From: Desulfobacterales bacterium
GTDB taxonomy: Bacteria > Desulfobacterota > Desulfobacteria > Desulfobacterales > CAFBRK01
Assembly: GCA_021737185.1 (NCBI GenBank)
Contig: JAIPEL010000013.1
Coordinates: 1-60,074, forward strand
Direction: 5' to 3'
Length of the DNA: 60,074 bases
Shown: positions 33,448 through 42,539 of the stretch, piece by piece
How positions within the stretch are numbered: the stretch's first letter is position 1
Layout: each line of letters starts with the position of its first letter
Position numbers and translations under genes: made by a program
The notes under the pieces: generated by a model
Seen by the model: only the letters and a program-made list of their open reading frames with translations
What the model was told of the DNA's origin: nothing
The model's database searches: none

Positions 33448-35513
33448 TCTTTTTGAGCGGCCTCGATGATCTTTTGGGCCAGCTGGGCCGGCACTTCGTC
33501 GTAGTGGGAGAATTCCATCGTGAACATGCCCCGGCCTCCGGTCATGGAGCGAAGATCCGGCGCATAGCTCAGAAACTCGGCCATGGGCACGTGGGCTTTG
33601 ATGATCTGATTTTTTCCCTTGCTGTCCATTCCCAGCACCCGGCCGCGCTTTCCGTTCAGGTCTCCCATGATGTCGCCCATGAACTCCTCGGGGGTGACGA
33701 TGGTGATTTCCATGATCGGTTCCAGCAGAGCCGGATTGGCCTGCTGCACCGCTTTTTTAAACGCCAGGGAGCCGGCGATTTTGAAGGCCATTTCCGATGA
33801 GTCTACGGCATGGTAGGAACCGTCGTCGAGAATCACCTTGAAGTCGACGACCGGATAGCCGGCCAGGACCCCTTTTACGGCCGCTTCCTGGATCCCCTTG
33901 TCCACCGCCGGGATGTACGTCTTGGGGATGGAGCCGCCCACGATGGCGTCCACGAATTCGTAGCCTTCCCCCCTCGGCAGGGGCTCCATCTGGATCCAGC
34001 AGTCGCCGAACTGACCGTGGCCCCCGGTTTGCTTCTTGTGCCGGCCCTGGACCCGGGCGCTTTTTTTAATGGTTTCACGGTAGGGGACCTTCGGCGGTTT
34101 GAGCAGCACCTCGACATTGTACTTTCGTTTGAGCTTTTCCACTGCAGACTCGATGTGCACCTGGCCCTGACCCGAGAGAAGCAGCTCCTTGGTATCGGCT
34201 TTCCGCTCCAGGGAAAGCGCCATGTCTTCTTCGAGCAGCTTGGCCATGGCGGAAAAGATCTTGTCTTCGTCTCCCTGGGATTTGGGTTCGATGGCAAAGC
34301 TGATGAGCGCGGGCATGGGCTCCACCGCCTTGAATTTCACCCGGGCGGAGTCGTCGCAGAGGGTATCTCCGGTCTTTGTCTCCTTGAGCTTGGCCACGGC
34401 CACGATTTCTCCGGGCCCGGCTTCGCCGACCTGTTTCTGCTCCTTGCCGGCGGGTCGAAGCAGCTGGTTGAAGCGCTCCTTGGTCTCCCGGTCGCTGTTG
34501 TAGAACGTGCCGTCGGATCCGAGCTTTCCGGACACGATCCGGAAAATGGAAAGCCTTCCGGCAAACGGATCGGCGACGGTCTTGAAAACAAAACTCGAAA
34601 ACGGGGCGCTTGGATCCGGGGCCCGCTCCACGGTTTCCCCGGAGGTCGGATCGACGCCTTCTTTGGGCCCTCGATCCACTGGAGAGGGCATGACTGCTGC
34701 AACGAAATCAAGAAGCAGGTCGATCCCGATATTTCGGGTGACCGATCCGCACAGAACCGGGGCCAGGGACCGATCCAGGGTTCCTTTTCGCAGGGCGGCG
34801 CGGATCTCCTCGTCGGTGAGCGATTCACCCTCAAGGTATTTTTCCACCAGGGCGTCGTCTGCTTCGGCCACGTTTTCGATAAAGGTTTCGCGTTCGGTTT
34901 CCACCAGCTCCTTCATGTCCGCCGGGATGTCGGTTTCCGTGGCGTTGCCGTTTTCGTCATAGACGAAGGCCTTGTTCTGGATGAGGTCGACCACGCCCTT
35001 TAGCTCGGCTTCCGACCCGATCGGGAGCTGCACGATCATCGGTTTGGGGCCTTCGAGGACCTGGGAGGCCTCGTCAAAGGCCCTGCGGAAATCCGCCCGC
35101 TCCCGGTCGAGCTTGTTGATGAACAGCACGCAGGGCTGGCCGAACTCGGCGGCAAGCTCCCATCCCTGTTCGGTCTGGACCTTGACGCCGTCGACCGCGT
35201 CGACCAGCACCAGAATACCGTCCGCCGCCTGGATGCAAAACTTGGTATCGGTGAAGAAGTTTTGATCTCCCGGCGTGTCGACCAGGCTGATGGTGTGTTT
35301 CTTCCAGGGAAGCTGGTGAAACGCACTGCTGATGCTCGACTGCCGCTTGAGCTCTTCCGGTTCGAAGTCCATGACGGTATTTCCGTCTTCTACACGGCCG
35401 ATTCGATTGGTCACGCCGCCCTTGTAGAGCATGACTTCGGCCAGAGAGGTTTTTCCTGCGCCGCCGTGGGAAACCAAGGCAATGTTTCTCAAGCTTTCAA
35501 TCATTTCAACCAT
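33444..35513 (-). CDS. fusA: Elongation factor G-like translational GTPase
   Basis: 689 residues with the full EF-G domain order: G domain, domain II, and domains III-V ending in EFG_C. The P-loop is SHGGAGKTS (15-23) instead of AHIDAGKTT. The G3 motif is DTPGDQNF (79-86): the catalytic His of DTPGHVDF is Asp. NKLD is present. These features match the EF-G-like (EF-G2) subgroup, not the housekeeping factor, and no str-operon neighbours (rpsL, rpsG, tuf) are present. An AGAGGAG site precedes the first ATG. The symbol reflects homology; the function may be ribosome recycling, a stress role or a non-canonical one. Confidence 0.85.
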   Translation of the reverse strand: MVEMIESLRNIALVSHGGAGKTSLAEVMLYKGGVTNRIGRVEDGNTVMDFEPEELKRQSSISSAFHQLPWKKHTISLVDTPGDQNFFTDTKFCIQAADGILVLVDAVDGVKVQTEQGWELAAEFGQPCVLFINKLDRERADFRRAFDEASQVLEGPKPMIVQLPIGSEAELKGVVDLIQNKAFVYDENGNATETDIPADMKELVETERETFIENVAEADDALVEKYLEGESLTDEEIRAALRKGTLDRSLAPVLCGSVTRNIGIDLLLDFVAAVMPSPVDRGPKEGVDPTSGETVERAPDPSAPFSSFVFKTVADPFAGRLSIFRIVSGKLGSDGTFYNSDRETKERFNQLLRPAGKEQKQVGEAGPGEIVAVAKLKETKTGDTLCDDSARVKFKAVEPMPALISFAIEPKSQGDEDKIFSAMAKLLEEDMALSLERKADTKELLLSGQGQVHIESAVEKLKRKYNVEVLLKPPKVPYRETIKKSARVQGRHKKQTGGHGQFGDCWIQMEPLPRGEGYEFVDAIVGGSIPKTYIPAVDKGIQEAAVKGVLAGYPVVDFKVILDDGSYHAVDSSEMAFKIAGSLAFKKAVQQANPALLEPIMEITIVTPEEFMGDIMGDLNGKRGRVLGMDSKGKNQIIKAHVPMAEFLSYAPDLRSMTGGRGMFTMEFSHYDEVPAQLAQKIIEAAQKE

Positions 35514-35801
35514 TCAACTCCTCTCTGTGGCATATTTTCATACCCGGAATCGGGATGAATGCGTGGGTTCGTGGGTTGGCAAATCCGTTTGTATCATCGA
35601 GCGGCCAGGCCGGAAGCCGATGCCCAATCATCGTTGCACCGAAATTTATCTCTACTATTATTGAATGCCTCAAAATGCAAGGGGATAAATTCGCTGCGCG
35701 AATTTATCCCCTTGCATTTTGAAGCTTCACAACCAACACTTGGTTACAATTCGGTACGTTACGGACCGGACATCGGCACCGGAACCTCTCGGATGGAAAT
35801 A
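35514..35801. other. Intergenic region with a 53-bp palindrome
   Basis: This gap lies between the EF-G-like gene (its upstream side) and the tlyA stop. No gene was recognised. Apart from the palindrome at 35670-35722, it contains a short GTGGGTTCGTGGGTTGG repeat near 35564-35580. Confidence 0.5.
35670..35722. repeat. Perfect 25-bp-arm palindrome with TGC loop
   Basis: Arms 35670-35694 and 35698-35722 are exact complements around TGC, with AATTCGC-TGC-GCGAATT at the tip. The GCG-closed tip and three-base loop are like those of the stop-codon palindromes, but no gene ends here. A small palindrome, TGAAGCTTCA, overlaps its right edge. Confidence 0.85.
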
Positions 35802-36551
35802 TTACTCCTCAGTGACTGGGAGGTCCAGCCGAATGAAAAATTCCCGGTTCCCCTTGGGGCCCAAAATGGGGGAGGGGAGAGGGGCGCTGGACGCAAGGCC
35901 GAGGCTTGAGAAAAAACCGGCCAGTTCCGTGAGCACCTCCTGGTGCCGGGCCGGATCCCGAACCACGCCGCCTTTGCCCACCTTTCCTTTGCCGACCTCG
36001 AACTGGGGCTTGATCAGCGCAGCGATGGTGCCGCCGGGCCGAAGAAAGCGCAGCACGGCCGGCACGACAATCCGCAGGGAGATGAAAGATACGTCGATGA
36101 CGGCCAGATCGACGGGGCAGGGAAGGCGGTCTTCCGGCATATGCCGGATGTTTGCACGCTCGATGACCGTCACCCGGGAGTCTTGGCGCAGCTTCCAGGC
36201 CATCTGCCCGTATCCAACGTCGACGGCAAAGACCTGAGCGGCCCCTCGCTGCAGCAGACAGTCGGTGAAGCCGCCGGTGGAGGCCCCGACGTCCAGGCAG
36301 AACCGCAGTTTGACATCGATGTCAAACGCGTCCAGCGCGGCTTCCAGCTTCAGCCCGCCCCGGCTGACGTAGGCGATCTCGTCCCCCTTGACGTCGATGA
36401 CCGCATCGGCCGCAACCCGGGTGCCGGGTTTGTCCACCGGCTTACGGTCGACCAGCACGGTGCCGGCCATGATCAGGGCCTGGGCGCGCTGGCGGCTGTC
36501 TGCCAGACCTTTTTCCACCATCAGCCGATCAAGCCGTTCCTTATGCTTCAT
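35802..36551 (-). CDS. tlyA: TlyA family RNA methyltransferase
   Basis: S-adenosylmethionine-dependent 2'-O-methyltransferase, in the TlyA group that modifies 16S/23S rRNA (the family is also called hemolysin A). The 249 residues comprise an S4 RNA-binding domain (about 4-62) and an FtsJ-fold methyltransferase with the SAM motif [14 protein letters not shown] (about 84-97). I place the start at ATG 36551, which overlaps the dxs stop as ATGA. The frame extends upstream to 36710, but that part lies antisense-free within dxs in another frame and has no family similarity. The tlyA-dxs-ispA-xseB-xseA order is a common bacterial cluster. Confidence 0.93.
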   Translation of the reverse strand: MKHKERLDRLMVEKGLADSRQRAQALIMAGTVLVDRKPVDKPGTRVAADAVIDVKGDEIAYVSRGGLKLEAALDAFDIDVKLRFCLDVGASTGGFTDCLLQRGAAQVFAVDVGYGQMAWKLRQDSRVTVIERANIRHMPEDRLPCPVDLAVIDVSFISLRIVVPAVLRFLRPGGTIAALIKPQFEVGKGKVGKGGVVRDPARHQEVLTELAGFFSSLGLASSAPLPSPILGPKGNREFFIRLDLPVTEE

Positions 36552-38428
36552 GATAAAATCGCTGCGAGTTCCCTGGCCGCCGTGGCGATTCCGGCCGCGT
36601 CCAGGCCGTATTTGGCCCGCAGCAGCGCCTGGGGGCCGTGCTCCACGAAGGTGTCCGGAATGCCGATCCGTCTGACGGTCACCCCGGAAAGTCCGGCGTC
36701 CATCAGACATTCCAGCACGGCGCTGCCGAACCCGCCCTGGAGGATATTTTCTTCGATGGTGAGGATGCGGGGGATCTTGCGGGCGAGGGCGAGGATCCGA
36801 TCCGCGTCCAAGGGCTTGACAAAGCGGCAGTCGACCACGGCGGCGCTGATCCCTTCTTTTTCTAGATTTCCGGCGGCTTTCAGCGCGCCGCTCACCGGAT
36901 ATCCGATGGCGAGAATCAGCAGGTCGTCCCCGGTTTTCAATACTTCGGACCGGCCGATCTCCATGGGAAGAATCGTTTCGTCCAGGGGGCAGCCGGTTCC
37001 GCTTCCACGCGGGTATCGAACCGCGATGGGACCCTCGTGGTTGACGGCCGTGTAGAGCATCCTTCTGAGCTCGTTTTCGTCCCGGGGCGCCATCACCACC
37101 ATGTTGGGCAGGCTCCTGAGGTAGGACAGATCAAAAAGCCCGTTGTGGGTTGCGCCGTCTTCTCCGACGATGCCGCCCCGGTCCAGGGCAAACACCACCG
37201 GCAGCGCCTCGATACAGACGTCGTGGAGGATCTGGTCGTAGGCCCGCTGCAAAAAAGTCGAGTAGATGGCCACCACCGGCCGGAAACCCTCGACGGCCAT
37301 GCCCGCGGCAAACGTCACTCCGTGCTGTTCGGCAATTCCGACGTCGAAAAAACGATCGGGAAATTTTTCGGAAAATTCCACCAGACCGGTCCCCTCGGGC
37401 ATCGCCGCTGTGACGGCCACGATCTTGTCGTTCGCTTCGCCGAGTTCTGCCATGGTCCGACCGAAAATTTGGGTGTAGGTCGGATGCTTGCTCGGGCGAT
37501 CGATGCAGTTGCCCGTTTCAGCGTCGAAGCAGCCGACGCCGTGGAAATGAACCGGGTTTTCCTCGGCCGGGGGATAGCCCTTTCCCTTTTTGGTGGTGAC
37601 ATGTAGCAGGACCGGCTCATCGAACTTTTTGATATTGTTCAAGATATCGATTAGATGCCCCAGGTTGTGGCCGTTGATGGGGCCGAAATAGTCGAAATTG
37701 AAGGCCTCGAAAAGCATTCCCGGCGTGATGAACGTCTTGAAGGAATCTTCCGAGCGTTTGGCAATCTGGTAGATGTCGTCGCCGATTTTGGGAAGCGAGC
37801 GGAGAAAATCACCGAATTCCTTTTTCAGGTTTTGCAGCCGGCGTGCGGAAAAGGTGCGGCTGAGCAAGGAAGAGATCGCTCCCACATTGTGGGCGATGGA
37901 CATGTCGTTGTCATTGAGGATGACGAGCAGGTCTTTTTTTTGGTCGCCGGCCTGGTTGAGCCCTTCGTAGGCCAGCCCCGCGGTCATCGATCCGTCTCCG
38001 ATCACGGCGATGACCTTTCCTTCGGTCTTGGTCAGGTGCCGGGCGCAGGTCAAGCCGAGGCCGGCAGAGATGGAGGTGCTGCTGTGTCCGGTGGAAAATC
38101 CGTCGTAGGGACTTTCCTTCATCCGGGTAAAGCCTGAAATTCCGCCCAGCTGGCGCAGGGTGGCAAACTGTCCGCGGCGGCCGGTCAGGAGCTTGTGTGC
38201 GTAAGCCTGGTGTCCCACGTCCCAGATGATTCGGTCTTTGGGCGCATCGAACACGTAGTGGATGGCGATGGCCAGCTCCACTGTGCCGAGGCTCGGCGCC
38301 AAGTGCCCGCCGGTTTGAGAAACCACCGAAACGATGGTTTCCCGGATTTCTGCGGCCAGCGCCGGCAGTTCCTCTCTGGAAAGCTGCTTGAGATCGGCCG
38401 GGGTGTCGATTTTATCCAGCAATGGCAA
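36548..38428 (-). CDS. dxs: 1-deoxy-D-xylulose-5-phosphate synthase
   Basis: First MEP-pathway enzyme: thiamine-diphosphate-dependent condensation of pyruvate and glyceraldehyde 3-phosphate. The 626 residues show [17 protein letters not shown]...NDNDMSIA (the thiamine diphosphate/Mg motif), the early [14 protein letters not shown] segment, the transketolase pyrimidine domain with [10 protein letters not shown], and the C-terminal transketolase domain. Normal length. Its stop overlaps the tlyA start. It is 39 bp downstream of ispA. Confidence 0.98.
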   Translation of the reverse strand: MPLLDKIDTPADLKQLSREELPALAAEIRETIVSVVSQTGGHLAPSLGTVELAIAIHYVFDAPKDRIIWDVGHQAYAHKLLTGRRGQFATLRQLGGISGFTRMKESPYDGFSTGHSSTSISAGLGLTCARHLTKTEGKVIAVIGDGSMTAGLAYEGLNQAGDQKKDLLVILNDNDMSIAHNVGAISSLLSRTFSARRLQNLKKEFGDFLRSLPKIGDDIYQIAKRSEDSFKTFITPGMLFEAFNFDYFGPINGHNLGHLIDILNNIKKFDEPVLLHVTTKKGKGYPPAEENPVHFHGVGCFDAETGNCIDRPSKHPTYTQIFGRTMAELGEANDKIVAVTAAMPEGTGLVEFSEKFPDRFFDVGIAEQHGVTFAAGMAVEGFRPVVAIYSTFLQRAYDQILHDVCIEALPVVFALDRGGIVGEDGATHNGLFDLSYLRSLPNMVVMAPRDENELRRMLYTAVNHEGPIAVRYPRGSGTGCPLDETILPMEIGRSEVLKTGDDLLILAIGYPVSGALKAAGNLEKEGISAAVVDCRFVKPLDADRILALARKIPRILTIEENILQGGFGSAVLECLMDAGLSGVTVRRIGIPDTFVEHGPQALLRAKYGLDAAGIATAARELAAILS

Positions 38429-38467
38429 GGTCTATTCTCCCGTAAAATAATTCTCGAGGTCCGCCGG

Positions 38468-39373
38468 TCAGCGCTGCCGGTCGGCCACGTATCGGGCGAT
38501 GGCGCGCAGCGGTTCGGCCCGGTGATCGAACCCGGAAACGGCGTCGATTGCCTCTTTTACCAGCTCCCGCGCCCATGTTTTAGACGACGACAGACCGAGC
38601 AGGGAAGGGTAGGTGCTTTTTTTTCGTTTCGCATCCGTTCCGACCGATTTTCCCAGCTTTTCAGGATCCCCCGCCACATTTAAAATATCGTCGGTTACCT
38701 GGAAGGCCAGACCGACGCTTCGTCCGTATCGGCCCAGCTCGTCCAGGAGATGGTCTTGGGCGCCGGCCAGAAACCCGCCGCACCAGACGGCGGCCTCGAT
38801 GAGAACGCCGGTTTTCAGCCGATGAAGCTCGGTCAGATCCTCCAGGGAAAGCGCGGAGCCTTCTGCGGCAATATCCCGCATCTGTCCTTCCACCATCCCA
38901 CGGATGCCGGCCGCCGAAGCCACCCGGTGAATCACAGCGATCTTCTCGCTCGGCCCGAACCGGTTTTGTGATTCGACCCAGGTATCGGACAGAACCTCGA
39001 AGGCAAGGGTCAGCATTCCGTCGCCGGCCATAATGGCCGTGGCCTCATCGAATTTCGTGTGACAGGTCGCCACCCCCCTTCGAAGCGCATCGTCGTCCAT
39101 TGCCGGCAAATCATCGTGAATCAGGGAATAGGTGTGGATCAGCTCCAGGGCGCAGGCCGCTGCAAGCGCGTCGTTTGCATCGCCGCCGGCAGCCTCGCAG
39201 GCAGCCAAACACAAAATTGGCCTCAGGCGTTTTCCCCCGGCCAGCAGCGAATATCGGATGGCCTCGCCAACGCGGCTGTTGGGAACAGTTCGGTCATTGA
39301 GCAAGGCCTTCAGAGAATCTTCGATCCGGACTCTGCGCTGGACAAGATAGTCCTTCAAGTCAAAGGGATTCAT
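38468..39373 (-). CDS. ispA: Polyprenyl synthetase (farnesyl diphosphate synthase type)
   Basis: Makes farnesyl diphosphate or geranylgeranyl diphosphate from IPP and DMAPP. The 301 residues carry the first Asp-rich motif, LIHDDLPAMDDDALRRG (DDxxxxD, about 87-94), and the second, FQVTDDILNVAGD, where the usual fifth position Asp (DDILD) is Asn. I start at ATG 39373, with GGAAAAAGG just upstream, overlapping the 3' end of xseB by 14 bases. The longer frame start at 39409 lies within xseB and has no similarity. Product chain length is not predictable here. Confidence 0.94.
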   Translation of the reverse strand: MNPFDLKDYLVQRRVRIEDSLKALLNDRTVPNSRVGEAIRYSLLAGGKRLRPILCLAACEAAGGDANDALAAACALELIHTYSLIHDDLPAMDDDALRRGVATCHTKFDEATAIMAGDGMLTLAFEVLSDTWVESQNRFGPSEKIAVIHRVASAAGIRGMVEGQMRDIAAEGSALSLEDLTELHRLKTGVLIEAAVWCGGFLAGAQDHLLDELGRYGRSVGLAFQVTDDILNVAGDPEKLGKSVGTDAKRKKSTYPSLLGLSSSKTWARELVKEAIDAVSGFDHRAEPLRAIARYVADRQR

Positions 39374-39656
39374 CGGGGCCTTTTTCCGATCCAAATTTTT
39401 CCGATCCAAAGGGGGCCTCGACCGGATTTCCCTCCTCGTCTTCAGTCAGCAGGGAAATCCGCCGCTCGGTTTCCTCTAGTTTTTCGTTGCAGTAGCGCGA
39501 GAGCGCCATCCCTTCTTCGAACTTTTTCAATGCCTTTTCAAGGGGCAGGGTTCCGGACTCGAGCTCTTCGACGATCAGCTCGAGCTGCTTCATCGCCTTT
39601 TCGAAGGTCGGCTTGCTGCTGGCCATGATCGCTGGTTCCTCCCGATCAATGTTCAT
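39360..39656 (-). CDS. xseB: Exodeoxyribonuclease VII small subunit
   Basis: Small subunit of the single-strand exonuclease ExoVII; it binds the large subunit as a helical hairpin. The 98 residues contain the diagnostic FEKAMKQLELIVEELESG followed by LPLEKALKKFEEGM. The C-terminal tail contains a duplicated GSEKFGSEK. The ATG overlaps the xseA stop (ATGA); an internal ATG ten codons later is an alternative. The 3' end overlaps ispA by 14 bases. Confidence 0.95.
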   Translation of the reverse strand: MNIDREEPAIMASSKPTFEKAMKQLELIVEELESGTLPLEKALKKFEEGMALSRYCNEKLEETERRISLLTEDEEGNPVEAPFGSEKFGSEKGPDESL

Positions 39657-40987
39657 CGATTCCGTTTGTCTGCAACGGCGTTAAGATCCCCCCGCGCCAA
39701 GGTGATGCGGAGCCGCTGTCCGTCGGAAACAGACGCCGGATCCAGCAAGACCCGGCCTCCGGGGGCGGTCCGGGTGATGCTGTAGCCCCGTCCAAGAACC
39801 GCCATGGGGTTGAGGGCAGAAAGTCGGGCCGTCTGCACTCGAAGCTGCGACTTTTTTATAGAAACAATATTTTTGTTTAAATACATAATCTTATTGTTAG
39901 TTTCATAAAGCTTTTGTTTATATTCTGCAACCCTTTTTGCCGGATCAACGTGGGCAATGCGGCCATCCATCCATGCAAGTCTTTCCTTTCGCATCGACAG
40001 GTCCTGTCGAACGGCGCGAAGGATGCGGCCGGAAAGGTCGTCGATTTTGAGCCTCAGCTCGTCGATTCTGCGCCTGGGGTGAACGAGCCGCTTTTCGAAA
40101 TGCCGCAGCGAATCTTTCCACTTTTTGATTTGATGCGAAACAGCAAGAGCTGCCCGGCGCCGGTAGTCGACGGATGACTGCAACAGCTTGCTCCGGTCCG
40201 GAACCACCAGTTCTGCAGCGGCCGACGGCGTCGGCGCCCTCAGGTCTGCGGTAAAATCCGCGATGGTAAAATCGGTTTCATGACCCACGGCGGAAACAAC
40301 CGGAATGCGGTTTCGAAAGATGGCCCGGGCGACCGCTTCGGAATTGAACGGCTGCAGGTCTTCCAGGGATCCGCCCCCGCGGGCCAAAACAATGACATCG
40401 GCCAGGTTCCAGCGATCGAGACGGTCCAGGGCCGCTTCGATTTCCCCGGCGGCATGGTCTCCCTGGACCTGAACCGGCACCACGTCGAGGCCGATTCCGG
40501 GAAACCGGCGAAGGGCGATATTCAGAAAATCGTGGACTGCGGCGCCGGTAGGCGAGGTGACCAGGGCGATTCGCTTCGGCAAGAGGGGAAGGCCGGCTTT
40601 TTTCTCCGGGTTAAAGAGCCCTTCTGCAGCCAGCGCCTCTTTGAGCTGCTCGAAGGCCTTTTGCAGGGCGCCAAGTCCCCGAGGTTCCAAATATTCGAAA
40701 ATCACCTGATAAGTGCCCCGGGGTTCGTAGACGCCGATCCGGCCCAAGCCGGTGACCTCCATGCCGTCTTCGGGCCGGAATTTGAGCTGCCGGTTCTGGC
40801 CGCGGAACATGACCGAACGGATCTGGGCGGCGTCGTCTTTCAGCGTAAAATAGTAATGGCCGGAAACCGGCGCGCTGAAATTCGACACTTCGCCGGTGAT
40901 CCAGAACAGATCGAATCTGGATTCAAGAATCGATTTGATCTCGCCGGTGATTTCGGACACCGTGTAGACGCGGCTGGATCCGTTCAT
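39653..40987 (-). CDS. xseA: Exodeoxyribonuclease VII large subunit
   Basis: Catalytic subunit of ExoVII, which degrades single-stranded DNA. About 444 residues: an N-terminal OB-fold (VYTVSEITGEIKSILE, FDLFWITGEVSNF), a catalytic domain with VTSPTGAAVHDFLNIALRR and DVIVLARGGGSLEDLQPFN, a coiled-coil region, and a C-terminal VLGRGYSI segment. I place the start at ATG 40987 (protein MNGSSRVY), with AAGG seven bases upstream. ATG 41017 or the frame opening at 41080 would add non-conserved residues. First gene of the xseA-xseB-ispA-dxs-tlyA run. Confidence 0.94.
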   Translation of the reverse strand: MNGSSRVYTVSEITGEIKSILESRFDLFWITGEVSNFSAPVSGHYYFTLKDDAAQIRSVMFRGQNRQLKFRPEDGMEVTGLGRIGVYEPRGTYQVIFEYLEPRGLGALQKAFEQLKEALAAEGLFNPEKKAGLPLLPKRIALVTSPTGAAVHDFLNIALRRFPGIGLDVVPVQVQGDHAAGEIEAALDRLDRWNLADVIVLARGGGSLEDLQPFNSEAVARAIFRNRIPVVSAVGHETDFTIADFTADLRAPTPSAAAELVVPDRSKLLQSSVDYRRRAALAVSHQIKKWKDSLRHFEKRLVHPRRRIDELRLKIDDLSGRILRAVRQDLSMRKERLAWMDGRIAHVDPAKRVAEYKQKLYETNNKIMYLNKNIVSIKKSQLRVQTARLSALNPMAVLGRGYSITRTAPGGRVLLDPASVSDGQRLRITLARGDLNAVADKRNR

Positions 40988-41175
40988 CCCTCTACCTTGT
41001 CCGGATTCACTTCCCATTGCAAAACAAAAAAGCGTCTCTTCAAAAAACGCACGGACGCTACCACAGGAAAGCGCCGGCATTCAACGCTTTTCCTCTTGGC
41101 AGCCTGCGCCTCCCCGTAAGGTCTGATAAGGTATATTATGTAAACTTATAGCCAGGACCATGAAGTCGGCCGATC

Positions 41176-41505
41176 TCAGTGCAGGATTTTTTCGGATGCC
41201 TCCCCTGTTTCGGAGTGATCGGGCGTCGGCGAGACCGCGGCCGGCCGATGGCTTTCAATGACCTCCCGTAAAGCCGGAACCAGATAGACCTCCTCGATGG
41301 GATGCTGAGCCAGGCACTCGGCCATCAGTCGAACCTTTTCTGCGATCGACGCATGCTTGTCCATAATGAAAACCGATTCGCCATGAACTTTGCACAGGCC
41401 GCTTTGCACCCGGATGCCGACCTGCCGGAGGTTTTTTTCGGAAACCGTTATGCCGAGCTTTTCGGCAAGTTCGGTGAGCTGCTCATAGATCTGTTCCGGA
41501 CTCAT
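41176..41505 (-). CDS. Conserved small protein, function unknown
   Basis: 109 residues, soluble. The first ~80 form an alternating helix-strand pattern (EQIYEQLTELAEKLGITV, LCKVHGESVFIMDK) that could be a small alpha/beta domain with a conserved-looking C-K-V-H-G turn; the last 30 residues are disordered and Pro/Ser-rich. The GTGGTTCTCC-like context on the plus strand corresponds to a good ribosome-binding site on the minus strand (AGGGAGAACCCC before the ATG). I recall similar short proteins in Desulfobacterales but no function. It lies upstream of xseA and may be cotranscribed. Confidence 0.6.
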   Translation of the reverse strand: MSPEQIYEQLTELAEKLGITVSEKNLRQVGIRVQSGLCKVHGESVFIMDKHASIAEKVRLMAECLAQHPIEEVYLVPALREVIESHRPAAVSPTPDHSETGEASEKILH

Positions 41506-41671
41506 GGGGTTCTCCCTGGATCGAATTTTGTCCTCCGGCCAAGGCTTCGATTCATGTTCTCGCTAAAAAATAAACTGGGTTGGCAATCTGCCAATTATCT
41601 CATAATGACAGTTAATTAAGATATATAGGCTTACGTTTTGATTTAAGTTGTGGACTCGTATCCTTTCGATA

Positions 41672-41699
41672 TTGCAAAGGGGCATCCATGTGTTATATT
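41672..41699 (+). promoter_or_regulatory. Predicted sigma70-like promoter for the YccA-family gene
   Basis: TTGCAA (41672-41677) is followed after 16 bases by TATATT (41694-41699), about 45 bp before the ATG at 41744 and upstream of its AGGAGG. The region around is AT-rich compared with the genes. Confidence 0.5.
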
Positions 41700-41743
41700 A
41701 GTCCAGTCTCACTCATATCGCAATAATTTACAGGAGGTTGGAA

Positions 41744-42448
41744 ATGCAATCCGTACCGGTGAAGCAGACGCGGACCCAGGTCGTCGTCAACAATTTCGTT
41801 CGAAGCGTATACAATTGGATGGCGGTCGGGCTCGGGCTGACCGGGTTCGTCGCCTTTGCCGTCGCCAACAACGAGTCGCTGCTCCGCATCGTATTCGGCA
41901 ACCAGATGCTGTTTTTCGGGCTGATCATCGCCGAACTGGGCCTGGTGTTTTATCTGAGCGCCCGGGTGAGCAAGATTTCGCCCGCCACGGCAACCGGGCT
42001 GTTTGTATTGTACGCGGGGCTCAACGGGGTGACGATTTCCTTTATTTTTATCGTATATACCGCCTCTTCCATCGCGTCCACCTTCTTTGTCTGTGCGGCC
42101 ACCTTCGTGGCGTCGAGCATTTTCGGGTGGACCACCAAGCGGGATCTCACCTCCATGGGCAGCTTCATGTTCATGGGGCTGATCGGCATCATCATCGCCT
42201 CGGTCGTGAACATGTTCATGCAGAGTTCGGCCATCGCCATGATCGTGAGCTATGTCGGCGTGCTCGTTTTTGTCGGGCTCACCGCCTGGGACACCCAGAA
42301 GCTCAAGAACATGGCGCTGGCCCAGCCGGACGGGCTCGATGCCGGCGTGGTTCGCAAAGGCGCCATCATCGGGGCCCTGTCGCTCTATCTCGACTTCATC
42401 AACCTGTTTCTCATGCTCCTCCACATTCTCGGCGCCAGCAGGGAATAA
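41744..42448 (+). CDS. Bax inhibitor-1/YccA family membrane protein
   Basis: An integral membrane protein of 234 residues with seven hydrophobic helices, in the BI-1/YccA (UPF0005) family; E. coli members interact with FtsH or act as proton-sensitive calcium leak channels. Family hallmarks are the N-terminal NNFVRSVYNWMAVGLGLTG stretch, TAWDTQKLKNMA, and ALSLYLDFINLFLMLLHILG at the C-terminus (all in pieces). ATG 41744 is chosen because AGGAGG lies six bases upstream; the TTG at 41738 is inside that site. Single-gene unit ended by a bidirectional terminator. Confidence 0.92.
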   Translation: MQSVPVKQTRTQVVVNNFVRSVYNWMAVGLGLTGFVAFAVANNESLLRIVFGNQMLFFGLIIAELGLVFYLSARVSKISPATATGLFVLYAGLNGVTISFIFIVYTASSIASTFFVCAATFVASSIFGWTTKRDLTSMGSFMFMGLIGIIIASVVNMFMQSSAIAMIVSYVGVLVFVGLTAWDTQKLKNMALAQPDGLDAGVVRKGAIIGALSLYLDFINLFLMLLHILGASRE

Positions 42449-42474
42449 CAGCAAGCAACTCAATTTCCTTACAA

Positions 42475-42508
42475 AAAAAGCCCGGGCGGTCAGCGCTCCG
42501 GGCTTTTT
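42475..42508. terminator. Bidirectional terminator between the YccA-family gene and glmM
   Basis: AAAAAGCCCGG pairs with CCGGGCTTTTT across a 12-base loop. T runs on both strands make it usable for the plus-strand YccA-family gene and for the minus-strand recB-glmM run. Confidence 0.9.
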
Positions 42509-42539
42509 GTATATCTGCTTCCATAAAAGAGTTGCGAAG

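Noticed and set aside
36552..36710. N-terminal extension of TlyA by 53 residues
   Set aside because: It lies inside dxs in another frame and is Arg/Gly-rich; the ATG at 36551 overlaps the dxs stop and begins the S4 domain at the normal place.
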